DNA from: Dehalobacter sp. DCM
Lineage (GTDB): Bacteria > Bacillota > Desulfitobacteriia > Desulfitobacteriales > Syntrophobotulaceae
Assembly (NCBI RefSeq): GCF_024972775.1
Contig: NZ_CP092282.1
Span: 3,465,001 to 3,529,000 of the forward strand
DNA length: 64,000 bases
Direction: 5' to 3'
Below the pieces are notes generated by a model. It searched no databases, was not told where the DNA came from, and saw only the letters and a list, made by a program, of their open reading frames with translations. Made by a program: the position numbers and the translations under genes. Below are positions 8,302 to 16,789 of the stretch, in pieces (position 1 is the first letter of the stretch; each line of letters starts with the position of its first letter).

Positions 8302-10116
8302 TTAAGACATATAAACATCTATATACTGACCAGCCACCCCGGCAGTTTTGGCTATTCCGCCGATGGCTCCGCCTGCCAGCGTCTTTTTAGCGTAGTTTGT
8401 TTTTAATACTCTTGCACCAAATAAACTTGTGTATGTGTACATAGCTATACTTGTGCATGAATCAAAGGTAGCGCCAACTGCTCCGTATATAGTAGGCGTA
8501 GATATAGAGTAACCGGAGTTGACGACAAATGTTTGTTTGTCATAGTCTACGTCTATGACGTAATTAGCCATTCGTACTCCTGATTGAATACTGACTAGCA
8601 GCACAGTATTTCGCGCTAACGTTACAAGGTTGTAAGTTACGCTATCGAGAGACCCTGATGTACCGAGAGCATCTGCACCTTTCGTAATAGTGGTGCCGCT
8701 TATAGTCAGAAAACACCCGCGTATACCCGACGTAGAATAGTCTTTGCACACGACAAAGGCCCGCGTTGAATTAAGCAGCGATATTTGTAAGTTGTAATAG
8801 CCTATACCTGACACCGACGTGTTTACTGTCACTGTTGTCCCTGATACTGTAAACACAACCGCGTAACCAGTAGCGCCTACTGAATAGCACACCAGTACGC
8901 TAGACGTGTTTATCAATGCAGATGTTATATACGACGTATCTGAACTTTGGAAAACTGCTGCTGTCCCAAACGACAACGAGGTTCCTGAGATTGTTACAAC
9001 CTTTACAGCTCCGTATTTAGTGGAATTATCCTGGCAATACATTACTAAGGCTTTGGTGTCCGACAAGGCTATTGCACATATACTTTGAGGCGTCAGCGTA
9101 CTGTTAAACACAGAAGGCGTTCCTGCTGTAACAGTTGTCCCTGAGATAGTTAATACCACAGCCGTACCGTATGCGCCGTTGTTACTGTCTGCGTAACACA
9201 CTAAAGCTTTGGTACTGGATAACAGCGCTACACTGTTAAGCGTTGCGTTAGTGGTGTACGTCAACGGAGTTCCTGCGGATATAACCGTACCTGACGAAAT
9301 CGTAATAACTACAGCTTTGTTGTCATAAACAACTAAAGCTGTAGTAGCTGTAAGCTTTACGCATGAATAGTAAGCACTAGCACTCGTCGCCAGTGTATTA
9401 GCACTTCCTGTTGATATAGATTTTGAGAACCGAACAAAATCACCGGCAGCAATTGTCTCTCCAGTGTCTATCGCAAAGTTAGTTAAAACGCCTTGTGGTT
9501 CAGGTAACGTACCGTTAACCCCGAAAATACTTACGCCTGCTTTAATATTGCCTGCGACAAGGTCTGCATCACCCGCAACAACGCCTCCGGTTATATACCC
9601 GGCAGGAGCATATTGCTCTACACTTGCAGGCATATAGTACAGTTCACCGTTATTAGGAATTGTACCTTGAACTAAGCCGTTTTCTGTCCCTACGGTGTAC
9701 GGGTACAGTACCTTATCTGCTGTGGCAGTTCCATACTCCCCCCCTTCACCCTGTAAGAGAAAAGACGTACCGTTCAAGCGGAAAGGATACTGCTTCCCGG
9801 CCTCCAGCTTCCCAGCTGCGAAGTCTAATCCTTTGCCGTTTTTCAAAGCTAAAGCACCTTTCCCGTTAATATTTAGGGTAGACGCCCCGGTATTTGTATG
9901 TCCGGTACCAATTTTTATGACTACCAGCATACCATCTACGTAATTATCCAGCGGAAAGTCTGACGTATAGATATTTGTCCCAGCTACTTCCCCCAGGTAG
10001 ACACCTGCTTTAAGTATCAATTCGTTGATTTTTTGCAGGTTCGCCATATTTGCGGCTCTGGTGACGTTGTCATTACTGTCCGGTAAAATTATCCCACTTG
10101 GCAAGGTTTGAGCCAT
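8302..10116 (-). CDS. Tail fibre / receptor-binding protein with propeller-like repeats
   Basis: A 604-residue fibre. The N-terminus ('MAQTLPSGIILPDSNDNVTR') and the first 200 residues, including 'TLNINGKGALALKNGKG' and 'SVFGVNGT'-like segments, match baseplate-attached phage fibres. From about residue 240 there are at least six degenerate repeats of roughly 50 residues built on 'S-T-KALVCY' and 'VVLTISGTTVTAGTP', compatible with a beta-propeller that would form the receptor-binding head. In a tailocin this gene sets target range. GGGGAATATTC precedes ATG 10116. Codon use is more A+T-rich than in the baseplate genes. Confidence 0.75.
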   Translation of the reverse strand: MAQTLPSGIILPDSNDNVTRAANMANLQKINELILKAGVYLGEVAGTNIYTSDFPLDNYVDGMLVVIKIGTGHTNTGASTLNINGKGALALKNGKGLDFAAGKLEAGKQYPFRLNGTSFLLQGEGGEYGTATADKVLYPYTVGTENGLVQGTIPNNGELYYMPASVEQYAPAGYITGGVVAGDADLVAGNIKAGVSIFGVNGTLPEPQGVLTNFAIDTGETIAAGDFVRFSKSISTGSANTLATSASAYYSCVKLTATTALVVYDNKAVVITISSGTVISAGTPLTYTTNATLNSVALLSSTKALVCYADSNNGAYGTAVVLTISGTTVTAGTPSVFNSTLTPQSICAIALSDTKALVMYCQDNSTKYGAVKVVTISGTSLSFGTAAVFQSSDTSYITSALINTSSVLVCYSVGATGYAVVFTVSGTTVTVNTSVSGIGYYNLQISLLNSTRAFVVCKDYSTSGIRGCFLTISGTTITKGADALGTSGSLDSVTYNLVTLARNTVLLVSIQSGVRMANYVIDVDYDKQTFVVNSGYSISTPTIYGAVGATFDSCTSIAMYTYTSLFGARVLKTNYAKKTLAGGAIGGIAKTAGVAGQYIDVYMS

Positions 10117-10134
10117 TGAATATTCCCCTTTCGT

Positions 10135-10254
10135 TTAGAGTAAAAAACTGGAGTTTTCCAGCCGTCTACTTGATTTTATTTTGGCCTCTGCGTACTTTTT
10201 GAGTTGGGCCGCTTCTACGCCTGGATTAAAATTCTTAGGCGTTGCAAGTTTTGT
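10135..10254 (-). other. In-frame coding-like continuation beyond the amber stop of the YmfQ-like gene
   Basis: Directly after the TAG at 10255-10257 the same frame stays open for 39 codons to TAA 10135-10137, reading 'TKLATPKNFNPGVEAAQLKK' and on through a charged helix. No ATG, GTG or TTG start in this frame was found. It may be a readthrough product, the remnant of a longer gene truncated by an amber mutation, or chance. Confidence 0.35.
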
Positions 10255-10821
10255 CTACTGACTCGGATTCCAGGCTTCAAATTCCGCCCAAGTTAACTGT
10301 GCGGCATCCAGGTCAGCCCAGGTGATTCCGGCTGCATCCAATTCTCCCCACGTCAGATACCGATAAAGATACTCGATCGTAAGATGAGCTGGGATAACGT
10401 AGTTAATGGCTGTGTCGAAATCCGACATATACGGGGGAATCCCATATACGTCGGTAAATTTGATCTGAACTTTGTTTTGTCTCGGGAATTCTACGACATC
10501 CACATTCCCGTTTTCATAGCTCTCAGCAGTGGCTTCAATTAAGGCGGGCGTGGTCGTCCCTGCCCCACGGAGCTTTGACTTGACGACACCCCGCCTGGAA
10601 CTCAGCTCTTTGCTCTCATCCACTAGGATTCCCAGATATTCTTCCCAGTGTTTCATCCCCCAGGTAGCCGTATCAACGAAGCATTGGGCGAGAACATCTT
10701 TGATGGAATCCTCCGCTTGACCGGTATCCTGCCCCAAAGATTCCAACAGCGACGTGATCGGCTCCTTCTCCGTTAGCCACTCAGGAAGATACTGTTTTAC
10801 GATGACTGTCCGATCGCTCAT
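10255..10821 (-). CDS. YmfQ-like (DUF2313) baseplate/tail protein
   Basis: A 188-residue protein. ATG 10821 overlaps the stop of the baseplate J gene (ATGA), which fixes the start. The body ('QYLPEWLTEKEPITSLLESL', 'EEYLGILVDESKELSSRRGVVKSKLRG', given here in parts) matches YmfQ/gp48-type proteins that cap the wedge next to baseplate J. The C-terminus has three 'LTWGELDAA'-type repeats (LTW-ELDAA, ITWADLDAA, LTWAEFEAW) that commonly link to the fibre. The frame continues past the TAG stop, see 10135-10254. Confidence 0.75.
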   Translation of the reverse strand: MSDRTVIVKQYLPEWLTEKEPITSLLESLGQDTGQAEDSIKDVLAQCFVDTATWGMKHWEEYLGILVDESKELSSRRGVVKSKLRGAGTTTPALIEATAESYENGNVDVVEFPRQNKVQIKFTDVYGIPPYMSDFDTAINYVIPAHLTIEYLYRYLTWGELDAAGITWADLDAAQLTWAEFEAWNPSQ

Positions 10822-11897
10822 GCCAGCGTCACCGTCCCTCTTACAGCCACTTCGCAATGATCAAAGGCAGTCCCGATCAAGATATTGGAAATCCCCCCAT
10901 TAACCAATAGTCCGGTGTGATCCAGGATTCCGGGAGTCTCCAATAACGTACTGGCAATCTTGGCGAAACTCACATAACTCTGTTTGAAGGCAATATCTCT
11001 GAGATGCACATCCAATAGGTCCTCAAAAGAGGCTGTCACTTGTTCCAGTGTATAATTTGGTGCCAGAGTGACCGTGGCAGCGATGGTGATATTCACCCCG
11101 ACAGCCGATTCCACCGTTACCGCCGCACCAACCGGTCTGACGGATTCGATATAGGCTGCCGCGGCTGAAATAGTCTCTGCTTCGGCGGGCGTTTTCTCCG
11201 AATCAACGATAACCACTTTGACCGTCCCGGCACCATCCCATAACGGAAATACCTTCGCATCGCCAACGCCGGTGACCTCCGTCGCCCATTGCACGTAATG
11301 GGCGACATTACCACTGGTTGCCGGACTACGGACCTTAACCAATAGCCGAGTCAGAAAGTCCTCATCTGTTTCTTCATCTGTGCCGCCGGTTATCGGGCTT
11401 TCGTTTGTGATTCCCGTAACGCCCTGAAGTGCGACCTGAAGTGTAGTTACTGCCTCAGCCGGTACATTACCGGTAACCCCTTCTTCTAATGCCTGGATAA
11501 GGACTTCTGCTGTTCCTGCTGCGGGAATGGTGGTTTCTTCCGTGGATTTGAATTCGATTCCCCCATCAGTCAGGAAGATTTGTCCTTGGGCGATAATCAC
11601 GCCCGGCGTACCGGATACATTGACGACACCCGCAGCCTTTGTTGCTGCTTTTCTGGTCAGCCCATGTTCCCCTGCCCGGTAATCAAGATAGTGCCCATTG
11701 GTCGTTTGCGCGAAGGCAAGGGTCATTGCCAAACTTAAATTGGTATAGAGTTGAGCCATTTCCAGGGCTGCCGGGGATAAAACATCATGAATAAAACTGC
11801 CTTCCGAATGATCGATTCCGGAAGGCACCTTGCTCTTTAAGCGTTGCAGTATTTCATCATAGGTTTGTTCTTCAAACAACCACTGCCACCTCCCCAT
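10818..11897 (-). CDS. Baseplate J family protein (XkdT-like)
   Basis: A 359-residue baseplate wedge protein. 'FEEQTYDEILQRLKSKVP' and 'GSFIHDVLSPAALEMAQLY' at the N-terminus, 'GTPGVIIAQGQIFLTDGGIEF' in the middle (abridged) and 'GTDEETDEDFLTRLLVKVRSP' (abridged) are classic XkdT/P2 gpJ signatures. It is a structural component of contractile-tail baseplates. It overlaps the upstream DUF2634 gene by 26 bases, in keeping with the densely packed XkdQ-XkdT order of PBSX. Confidence 0.9.
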   Translation of the reverse strand: MGRWQWLFEEQTYDEILQRLKSKVPSGIDHSEGSFIHDVLSPAALEMAQLYTNLSLAMTLAFAQTTNGHYLDYRAGEHGLTRKAATKAAGVVNVSGTPGVIIAQGQIFLTDGGIEFKSTEETTIPAAGTAEVLIQALEEGVTGNVPAEAVTTLQVALQGVTGITNESPITGGTDEETDEDFLTRLLVKVRSPATSGNVAHYVQWATEVTGVGDAKVFPLWDGAGTVKVVIVDSEKTPAEAETISAAAAYIESVRPVGAAVTVESAVGVNITIAATVTLAPNYTLEQVTASFEDLLDVHLRDIAFKQSYVSFAKIASTLLETPGILDHTGLLVNGGISNILIGTAFDHCEVAVRGTVTLA

Positions 11898-12306
11898 ACT
11901 GTGTAACTAAGGTACACGCGATTTTTAGTGTCGCATCTGCAAGATCGACACTCAGACTTTTCACTTCAATAATACATGGGTTAACCTTTAACGCCTCGGT
12001 GATATACCGCTTGGCTTCACTCAGCGCCGCTTCCTGGCTTAAACTCTGGCCAACCAGGTTTTCGAGCTCGTGGCCATAGGCCCAAGAGTAAGCTAAATAT
12101 CTGTATCGCGGTGTCCTTAAGGCTTTCATCGCCCAGATCTTAATAGCTTCTTGCCCCGAGACTGTGCTCAATTTACCATCCACCATAAGAAAGCAGTCAC
12201 GGTCAAAATCCCATGCATATTCCTTAGAAATCGCAGATTCTTCAAGCACTGTGGAACTGTCTGTCGTATACGTATCTAAAATAAATGGGAAAACCGCCTC
12301 ACCCAT
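11872..12306 (-). CDS. DUF2634 baseplate protein (XkdS-like)
   Basis: A 144-residue homologue of XkdS/gp25-type wedge proteins: 'FPFILDTYTTDSSTVLEESA', 'YAWDFDRDCFLMVDGK', 'TPRYRYLAYSWAYGHELENL' and the final 'YGEVAVVV' fit the family. The ATG at 12304-12306 shares one base with the TAA of the preceding gene (TAATG), so the longer upstream reading is rejected. It lies between XkdR- and XkdT-like genes as in PBSX. Confidence 0.85.
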   Translation of the reverse strand: MGEAVFPFILDTYTTDSSTVLEESAISKEYAWDFDRDCFLMVDGKLSTVSGQEAIKIWAMKALRTPRYRYLAYSWAYGHELENLVGQSLSQEAALSEAKRYITEALKVNPCIIEVKSLSVDLADATLKIACTLVTQYGEVAVVV

Positions 12307-12704
12307 TAAAGACTCACCACCTTGCAGAGAACGATATATCGTTGCTGGTTTTCTAAAGGAAGTAGAGCAACCCGGTCTCCTTTTTTTAGGCAGCTCTTGA
12401 TGCAAAGCTCTCCTTCGGCAAAACCGACTTCATTAATACTATGGTAATGTGATCCGTGTTCACCTACGGCAGCTCCGCATGTTTCGCCACTCCCCGTTGT
12501 CACTGCCATGCTTGCCCGCAGTCCATGATCGAGAAGCGCGTCAGCCATCACCAAATTATCCTGGTCGAGCTGAAGATCCTCCAGCTTTATCCGGATTTTG
12601 GGCAATGGATTGGTGACCTGACCGATACGGATATATGGTGGGTTATACTTTTTCCCCTGGGTCTGCATGATTTTGACCAGATCCGAATAAGGATTCTTGG
12701 TATC
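12306..12704 (-). CDS. DUF2577 tail protein (XkdR-like)
   Basis: A 132-residue protein of the XkdR/DUF2577 family, identified by 'NPYSDLVKIMQTQGKKYNPP', 'IRIGQVTNPLPKIRIKLEDL' and the C-terminal 'LKKGDRVALLPLENQQRYIV'. It is probably an OB-fold spike or hub-associated protein. ATG 12704 follows GGGGTGAT; the upstream in-frame extension overlaps the XkdQ gene and is not needed. Order XkdQ-R-S-T is conserved. Confidence 0.85.
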   Translation of the reverse strand, partial: DTKNPYSDLVKIMQTQGKKYNPPYIRIGQVTNPLPKIRIKLEDLQLDQDNLVMADALLDHGLRASMAVTTGSGETCGAAVGEHGSHYHSINEVGFAEGELCIKSCLKKGDRVALLPLENQQRYIVLCKVVSL

Positions 12705-12714
12705 CATTGGAATA

Positions 12715-13671
12715 TCACCCCTTTTTTGTCTCCACATCGGTAAATTTCAGTCCCAGGTCCATGGTATAATGGCCTTCATGCCAGGTATGGCAATCCGTAC
12801 CGATTTCAAACAACCCATTCATGCCGGTAACCGGTTCCTGGATTCTTACGGAAGTCCCACTGATACAGTCACTGTTTCCCAGAACGGAAATATTCCCGTT
12901 CCGTTCCAACCCATTCAGCATATTTTTAGCCACATTCTTTGGATCTTTGTATTGTTCCTTCTGGTAAACCGCCTGAAGCACACCGTACCTTCTGAGCCAG
13001 TCCGTATTTTCCACTTTGCCAAGGCTATCCCCGTTATCGTTATAGATCCTGACCCGGTTAATCATATTTTCAATGCTTTCCGAATACGTTGCCCCGATCA
13101 TATTCAGATGGGAACCGAGAACGAGCGACGCGGTGACTGTCCCTTTTTCCAGAACGTATAACCTCCCGTTTTGCATACGAACGGTATATTTCTTCCCGGT
13201 TTGCTTGCCGGCTGCCGCGTAGGCTTCCGTAATACTTTCATAAGGACTTTGCGCATTGACAAGCAGATTTTGGACAATACCGGTTTTCTTCAATTCTCCG
13301 ACAGAAACGCCAAAATCACCGGCTATTTTAGCTGCGATCGCTTCAGCGGTCGTCTTTTTAAAATTATATGTCCCTTTGGATTTAAGTAAATAAATCAGAC
13401 CGTCATAAGCCGTCACGTGCAGCGTATTACTTGACCGGGATCGTTCCTGATAAAAAATAACCCCTGAGAACAGCTCTTTTCCATTGTCTTCTGACAGACT
13501 AAGCATATTCCCCGGGCTAAAATTCACTTTTGGTATATTCGGATCGGTTGAAGAGAGCACCTCAACATCGAGTTTTCTGGCAGCCTGTTTTTCATCCCCA
13601 CTCCAACCAATTCGTTGTACAAGCTGGGTGATGTCCGTTTTTTTGTCTGTTACGATTAAATATACTTTCAT
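12715..13671 (-). CDS. Tail hub protein (XkdQ/YqbQ-like)
   Basis: A 318-residue hub protein of the late-control-D/VgrG-like group. '[20 protein letters not shown]', '[20 protein letters not shown]' and '[16 protein letters not shown]' are XkdQ family features. The protein connects the tail tube to the baseplate. It starts at ATG 13671, overlapping the stop of the LysM gene (ATGA). No lysozyme domain is fused. Confidence 0.88.
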   Translation of the reverse strand: MKVYLIVTDKKTDITQLVQRIGWSGDEKQAARKLDVEVLSSTDPNIPKVNFSPGNMLSLSEDNGKELFSGVIFYQERSRSSNTLHVTAYDGLIYLLKSKGTYNFKKTTAEAIAAKIAGDFGVSVGELKKTGIVQNLLVNAQSPYESITEAYAAAGKQTGKKYTVRMQNGRLYVLEKGTVTASLVLGSHLNMIGATYSESIENMINRVRIYNDNGDSLGKVENTDWLRRYGVLQAVYQKEQYKDPKNVAKNMLNGLERNGNISVLGNSDCISGTSVRIQEPVTGMNGLFEIGTDCHTWHEGHYTMDLGLKFTDVETKKG

Positions 13672-14294
13672 AGCTTCAATACCTGCCCGACATAGATCAG
13701 ATTGGGATTCTTAATCCCATTTTTGCTGGCCAGGGTAGGATACTTGGAGCCATCGCCATAATACCGTTTGGCAATAGCCCATAAGGTATCGCCGGATTTC
13801 ACGGTATAGGATGAAGGGATTTCTCTTCCGGTCGATCTTGCATTTTTCGTCGTGACCGTCGTCGAAGCTGCCGAAGCAACGGTCTCAATGGTTATCAGCC
13901 GATATTCTTTCAGTTCCAGCGTAAAATAGACGTCGCCGGTCCCTTCCTCTTTTTCCCCGTACTGAAAACTTTCAATCGAAGCAGCGATGTTGATATCCGT
14001 GGAAGTAATAATCAATCGGATCGCCTTCCCGGATTTCCGCCAGCTTTCAATCCGGTGGACACAATCATACGGCGATGGGAATCCGGTATATTGGCAAAAA
14101 TAATACTCTTCTTTCGGAAAAAAAGAGCTTAAGGTAATCGAGGCCAGCTTCTCTTTGCCAATGAGATTGATTTCACCGGCATCCTGGATATTGACCTTCG
14201 TGTTGATATTTCCCCGGGTAATTTGAAAGGAAGACGGCGGGACCGGGAGCTGCAGCTTCTCTGTATTATTGTCGTTCATGAGCCAGAATTCCAT
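13668..14294 (-). CDS. LysM-containing tail protein (XkdP-like)
   Basis: A 208-residue protein with an N-terminal hub-binding domain ('[20 protein letters not shown]') and a C-terminal LysM domain at about 158-208 ('[20 protein letters not shown]', '[13 protein letters not shown]'). XkdP-type proteins lie at the baseplate centre and help the tail tip engage peptidoglycan. Translationally coupled to the hub gene downstream. ATG 14294 is preceded by GGAGGTG. Confidence 0.88.
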   Translation of the reverse strand: MEFWLMNDNNTEKLQLPVPPSSFQITRGNINTKVNIQDAGEINLIGKEKLASITLSSFFPKEEYYFCQYTGFPSPYDCVHRIESWRKSGKAIRLIITSTDINIAASIESFQYGEKEEGTGDVYFTLELKEYRLITIETVASAASTTVTTKNARSTGREIPSSYTVKSGDTLWAIAKRYYGDGSKYPTLASKNGIKNPNLIYVGQVLKL

Positions 14295-14315
14295 GAGTCT
14301 ATCACCTCCGATCTT

Positions 14316-15410
14316 CTAAGCCATGTTAAGGGCTGTCAGCTTGATTTTACTGACCAGAGCGCCCGCAATCCGATCGATATCCGCTACTTCCCGGACAATG
14401 ATGGTGTCGGAAAGCTTGGCGATACTGATTGAACCATAACCCGAACGCAGATTGTTGGTTTCTCTCTTAGTCAGGACGGATTCACCCTCGTGAAGGAGTG
14501 CCGGGTAGTTGTCGTATGGGACACGGGGGATGCCAATACTATGTGAATAGCCACTATATTTGGAGCAAGTATAATAACCTTCACCAATATTATTCATACT
14601 TGATTCTAAGGCATTCTTGATTTTCGCGATTGTGGATCTTGCAGATAACTGCTGATAATTAGCTCGCAAGATGTTTCCTTTGCCGATGTTTTCCATACTC
14701 GAATACAAGGCATTCTTGACTTTCGCGATTGAGGTTCTTGCAGATAACTGCTGATAATTAGCCCGTAAGGTGTTTCCTTTGCCGATGTTTTCCATACTTA
14801 AATACAAAGCTTTCTTCATTTTTCCAAAGTCAATGTTTTCCGCTGCTAACTTTCCAATCTCCCCTCCAACTAAACTGCCAATATATCCACCTACTGGTCC
14901 AAATAATGACCCAATACCTAATCCTACAAGTGCTCCGATAGTAGAACCTCTTACACTTTTTAATTCTTTTGCCATTTTTGCTTTGTCATTATAATCTTTG
15001 TTGATTAACCGTTTTAAAGCAAAACTACCATACTCTCCAAATATGATTCCTAATGGTCCAGCTAATCTTCCAACTAATGATATTTTTGGAGGTATTATTT
15101 GAGGTAGTCTGAAGTTAGTTTTGCCAAGAGGTAAAGTTCCCTTTCTTATTTTTATTCCAATAGATTTACCATACTTTTTAAGATACTCATAATTGTTATT
15201 TCCAAGGAATTTTTTTTCTAGAAAACTTCCCCCTTTTTCGCCAACCTTCCCAAAAACTATCTTGTTTAGCACGTCAAAATAGGCGAAATCAATAAAAGGT
15301 CTGCGTTTTTGAGGATTAATGAATAAATCATTTACTGCTTGCGCAGCTATCCTAGAAGAAGAATCTATAAACTCAGGATTCTCTCTCAGTATATTTGATA
15401 CTGATGACAA
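14316..15410 (-). CDS. Short, chimeric tape measure protein
   Basis: A 364-residue protein at the tape-measure position. The C-terminus is diagnostic: 'VPYDNYPALLHEGESVLTKR' and 'ISIAKLSDTIIVREVADIDR'. Three internal repeats of about 34 residues ('MENIGKGN-LRANYQQLSAR' plus 'IAK-KNAL') lie at about 195-290. The N-terminal part carries a glycine-zipper membrane segment near 155-190 ('IGALVGLGIGSLFGPVGGYI') and a stretch, 'RPFIDFAYFDVLNK', unlike tape measures and clearly more A+T-rich than its neighbours. It starts at TTG 15410 after AAGGGGG. XkdO-type proteins usually exceed 1000 residues, so this predicts a short tail. Confidence 0.7.
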   Translation of the reverse strand: MSSVSNILRENPEFIDSSSRIAAQAVNDLFINPQKRRPFIDFAYFDVLNKIVFGKVGEKGGSFLEKKFLGNNNYEYLKKYGKSIGIKIRKGTLPLGKTNFRLPQIIPPKISLVGRLAGPLGIIFGEYGSFALKRLINKDYNDKAKMAKELKSVRGSTIGALVGLGIGSLFGPVGGYIGSLVGGEIGKLAAENIDFGKMKKALYLSMENIGKGNTLRANYQQLSARTSIAKVKNALYSSMENIGKGNILRANYQQLSARSTIAKIKNALESSMNNIGEGYYTCSKYSGYSHSIGIPRVPYDNYPALLHEGESVLTKRETNNLRSGYGSISIAKLSDTIIVREVADIDRIAGALVSKIKLTALNMA

Positions 15411-15580
15411 GTCTTTTTCCCCCTTTCATCAAGATACGTTGATTTCATTATCTCACTCTCATAAAACGCTCTGATCACAACTTTCTCCCCATAGGGTAAC
15501 GATGCGAACACGGACGGTCGGATCCCTTTGGTTACCCAATAATAGTAGAGCATCTCCGCCCAGCCGTCCGTGCTGATTAG
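15386..15580 (-). CDS. Frameshift extension of the tail assembly chaperone (GT-type C-terminus)
   Basis: In the -1 frame relative to the XkdN-like gene, 64 codons run from the slippery site to TGA at 15386-15388, reading 'LISTDGWAEMLYYYWVTKGI' then 'EKVVIRAFYESEI'. This pattern (hydrophobic-Y-W-V-x-x-G, then VI-AFY) is typical of the second reading frame of phage tail chaperones. There is no independent start with a ribosome-binding site. The fusion would be about 198 residues and overlaps the tape measure start by 25 bases. Confidence 0.75.
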   Translation of the reverse strand, partial: LISTDGWAEMLYYYWVTKGIRPSVFASLPYGEKVVIRAFYESEIMKSTYLDERGKKTCHQYQIY

Positions 15581-15981
15581 TTTTTTATTTCTTTAACCAC
15601 ATCGTCTCCGAAACCGCTGATTTCTGAGATCACATTGAAAAGCATCACGATCTCACCGGGCAGCAGCATTTTTTTGATGAGCTCCGCAGGGGTAGGTACC
15701 TTGAAATGGGCCATGAGTTCCTTGTCTTTTAGATTCGGGTCGATCACGCCCGCCAGAACAGTATCCATCTGGACTTCCCCCATGTCGATTCCCTGGATCT
15801 GACCGTTCATGAAGTTGGCGGCTGCTTCCTGGATTTCATTATATTTGGAGGGTGATAAGGCTTGGCAAGTGAATACGGCCTGACCACCAAACAATTCTGA
15901 TAATCTTGGAATTTCCACCTTACGAGTCGGTAGCTTGAATTGATCAGTATCTGCTTTTAATAACAATTCCAATGTGTTCAT
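15577..15981 (-). CDS. Tail assembly chaperone (XkdN-like, short form)
   Basis: A 134-residue protein of the XkdN family: 'VEIPRLSELFGGQAVFTCQA', 'VDPNLKDKELM'-like and 'KVPTPAELIKKMLLPGEI' are family features. It sits between tube and tape measure genes, the universal place of the G/GT chaperone that loads the tape measure. ATAAAAAACTAA at its end contains the slippery heptamer A-AAA-AAC immediately before the TAA stop, giving the longer product described at 15386-15580. Confidence 0.85.
   Translation of the reverse strand: MNTLELLLKADTDQFKLPTRKVEIPRLSELFGGQAVFTCQALSPSKYNEIQEAAANFMNGQIQGIDMGEVQMDTVLAGVIDPNLKDKELMAHFKVPTPAELIKKMLLPGEIVMLFNVISEISGFGDDVVKEIKN
15580..15586 (-). other. Programmed -1 frameshift slippery heptamer A AAA AAC
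   Basis: On the minus strand the zero frame reads ATA AAA AAC TAA. The heptamer A-AAA-AAC is in the correct register, and a -1 slip leads straight into CTA ATC AGC, the 64-codon overlapping frame. The site and its place in a tail chaperone gene match lambda G/GT-type recoding. Confidence 0.8.
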
Positions 15982-16007
15982 TGCTTTTTCCTTTCTTTTT
16001 TCTTATT

Positions 16008-16210
16008 ACTAGTACATCATTCTTGAATTTTCTTCTCACCTCAAATCAGGTCTGCGTGCCACAGTTCCGGCGACAAGCGGAGCACGGATTGCGTAGCGCG
16101 GCTGTTAGCGCCATGGAGGGCGCTATCTGCCGAAAGCGGAATGTGGCATGCAGACCCTGCCCAGATTACTACGTGTTTATGTTATGGTATTTAAAGAATG
16201 ATGTACTAGT
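16008..16210. repeat. Non-coding inverted-repeat element, copy 1 (MITE-like)
   Basis: Perfect 17-bp inverted termini, ACTAGTACATCATTCTT (16008-16024) and its complement (16194-16210), bound a 203-bp unit with nested inner stems: GGTCTGCGTGCCACA pairs with the TGTGGCATGCAGACC region with one mismatch, and AGCGCC with GGCGCT. It fills the 255-bp gap between tube and chaperone genes. Part of it recurs at 32439-32480, so it belongs to a dispersed family. Whether it is mobile or a structured RNA is open. Confidence 0.75.
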
Positions 16211-16236
16211 TAACTTGGAGCGACGCTTTCACTTGC

Positions 16237-16683
16237 TTATCCCTGAATCAGACTCTCGCTGATCACATCCAGCAGATCAAAATCACTAAAGGTAAACGGT
16301 ACTGTTTCCTCGCTATTTTTTCCAGCTTCCCAATCGGCCAGGGCCACTTCGTCGAACATCACGTTCTTGAGCGCAACGCGTTCTGAGCCGTAGGCATCGG
16401 GGTCAGCTAATTTGGATACGATGGTGCAGACGGTTCCTCTGCCGGCTTTAATATCCATCGCGACTTTATTGATCATCCTGCTGGAGACCTTGTGCAGCTT
16501 CAAGCTACCTCTACCTTCCCAGCCGGTTACTTTATACCCCTTTGCCATGCGGCCGCAGATTTGGACATCACTTTTTGAAAGGTTGATCTTAGCTTGAAGG
16601 CCGCTGCATTCAGCGACCTTTTCATCATCGAGCCACACCTCGCCGTGGGTTCCATTCATAATTCTTTCAGGACTTAACGCCAT
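16237..16683 (-). CDS. Phage tail tube protein (XkdM-like)
   Basis: A 148-residue tube protein. 'ERIMNGTHGEVWLDDEKVAE', 'GYKVTGWEGRGSLKLHKVSS' and 'VMFDEVALADWEAGKNSEET' are XkdM/DUF2001 features. It polymerises into the inner tube around the tape measure. ATG 16683 follows GGAGGAAAAAG. It lies directly after the sheath gene. Confidence 0.92.
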   Translation of the reverse strand: MALSPERIMNGTHGEVWLDDEKVAECSGLQAKINLSKSDVQICGRMAKGYKVTGWEGRGSLKLHKVSSRMINKVAMDIKAGRGTVCTIVSKLADPDAYGSERVALKNVMFDEVALADWEAGKNSEETVPFTFSDFDLLDVISESLIQG

Positions 16684-16789
16684 TTCTTTTTCCTCCTGTT
16701 CTTACTAGAACCTTATTTACTTGATTTCAGGTCATAACGAAGATTTAAACTGCGGTACATGAATTTTACTTTGATAACTGATAATTCAA

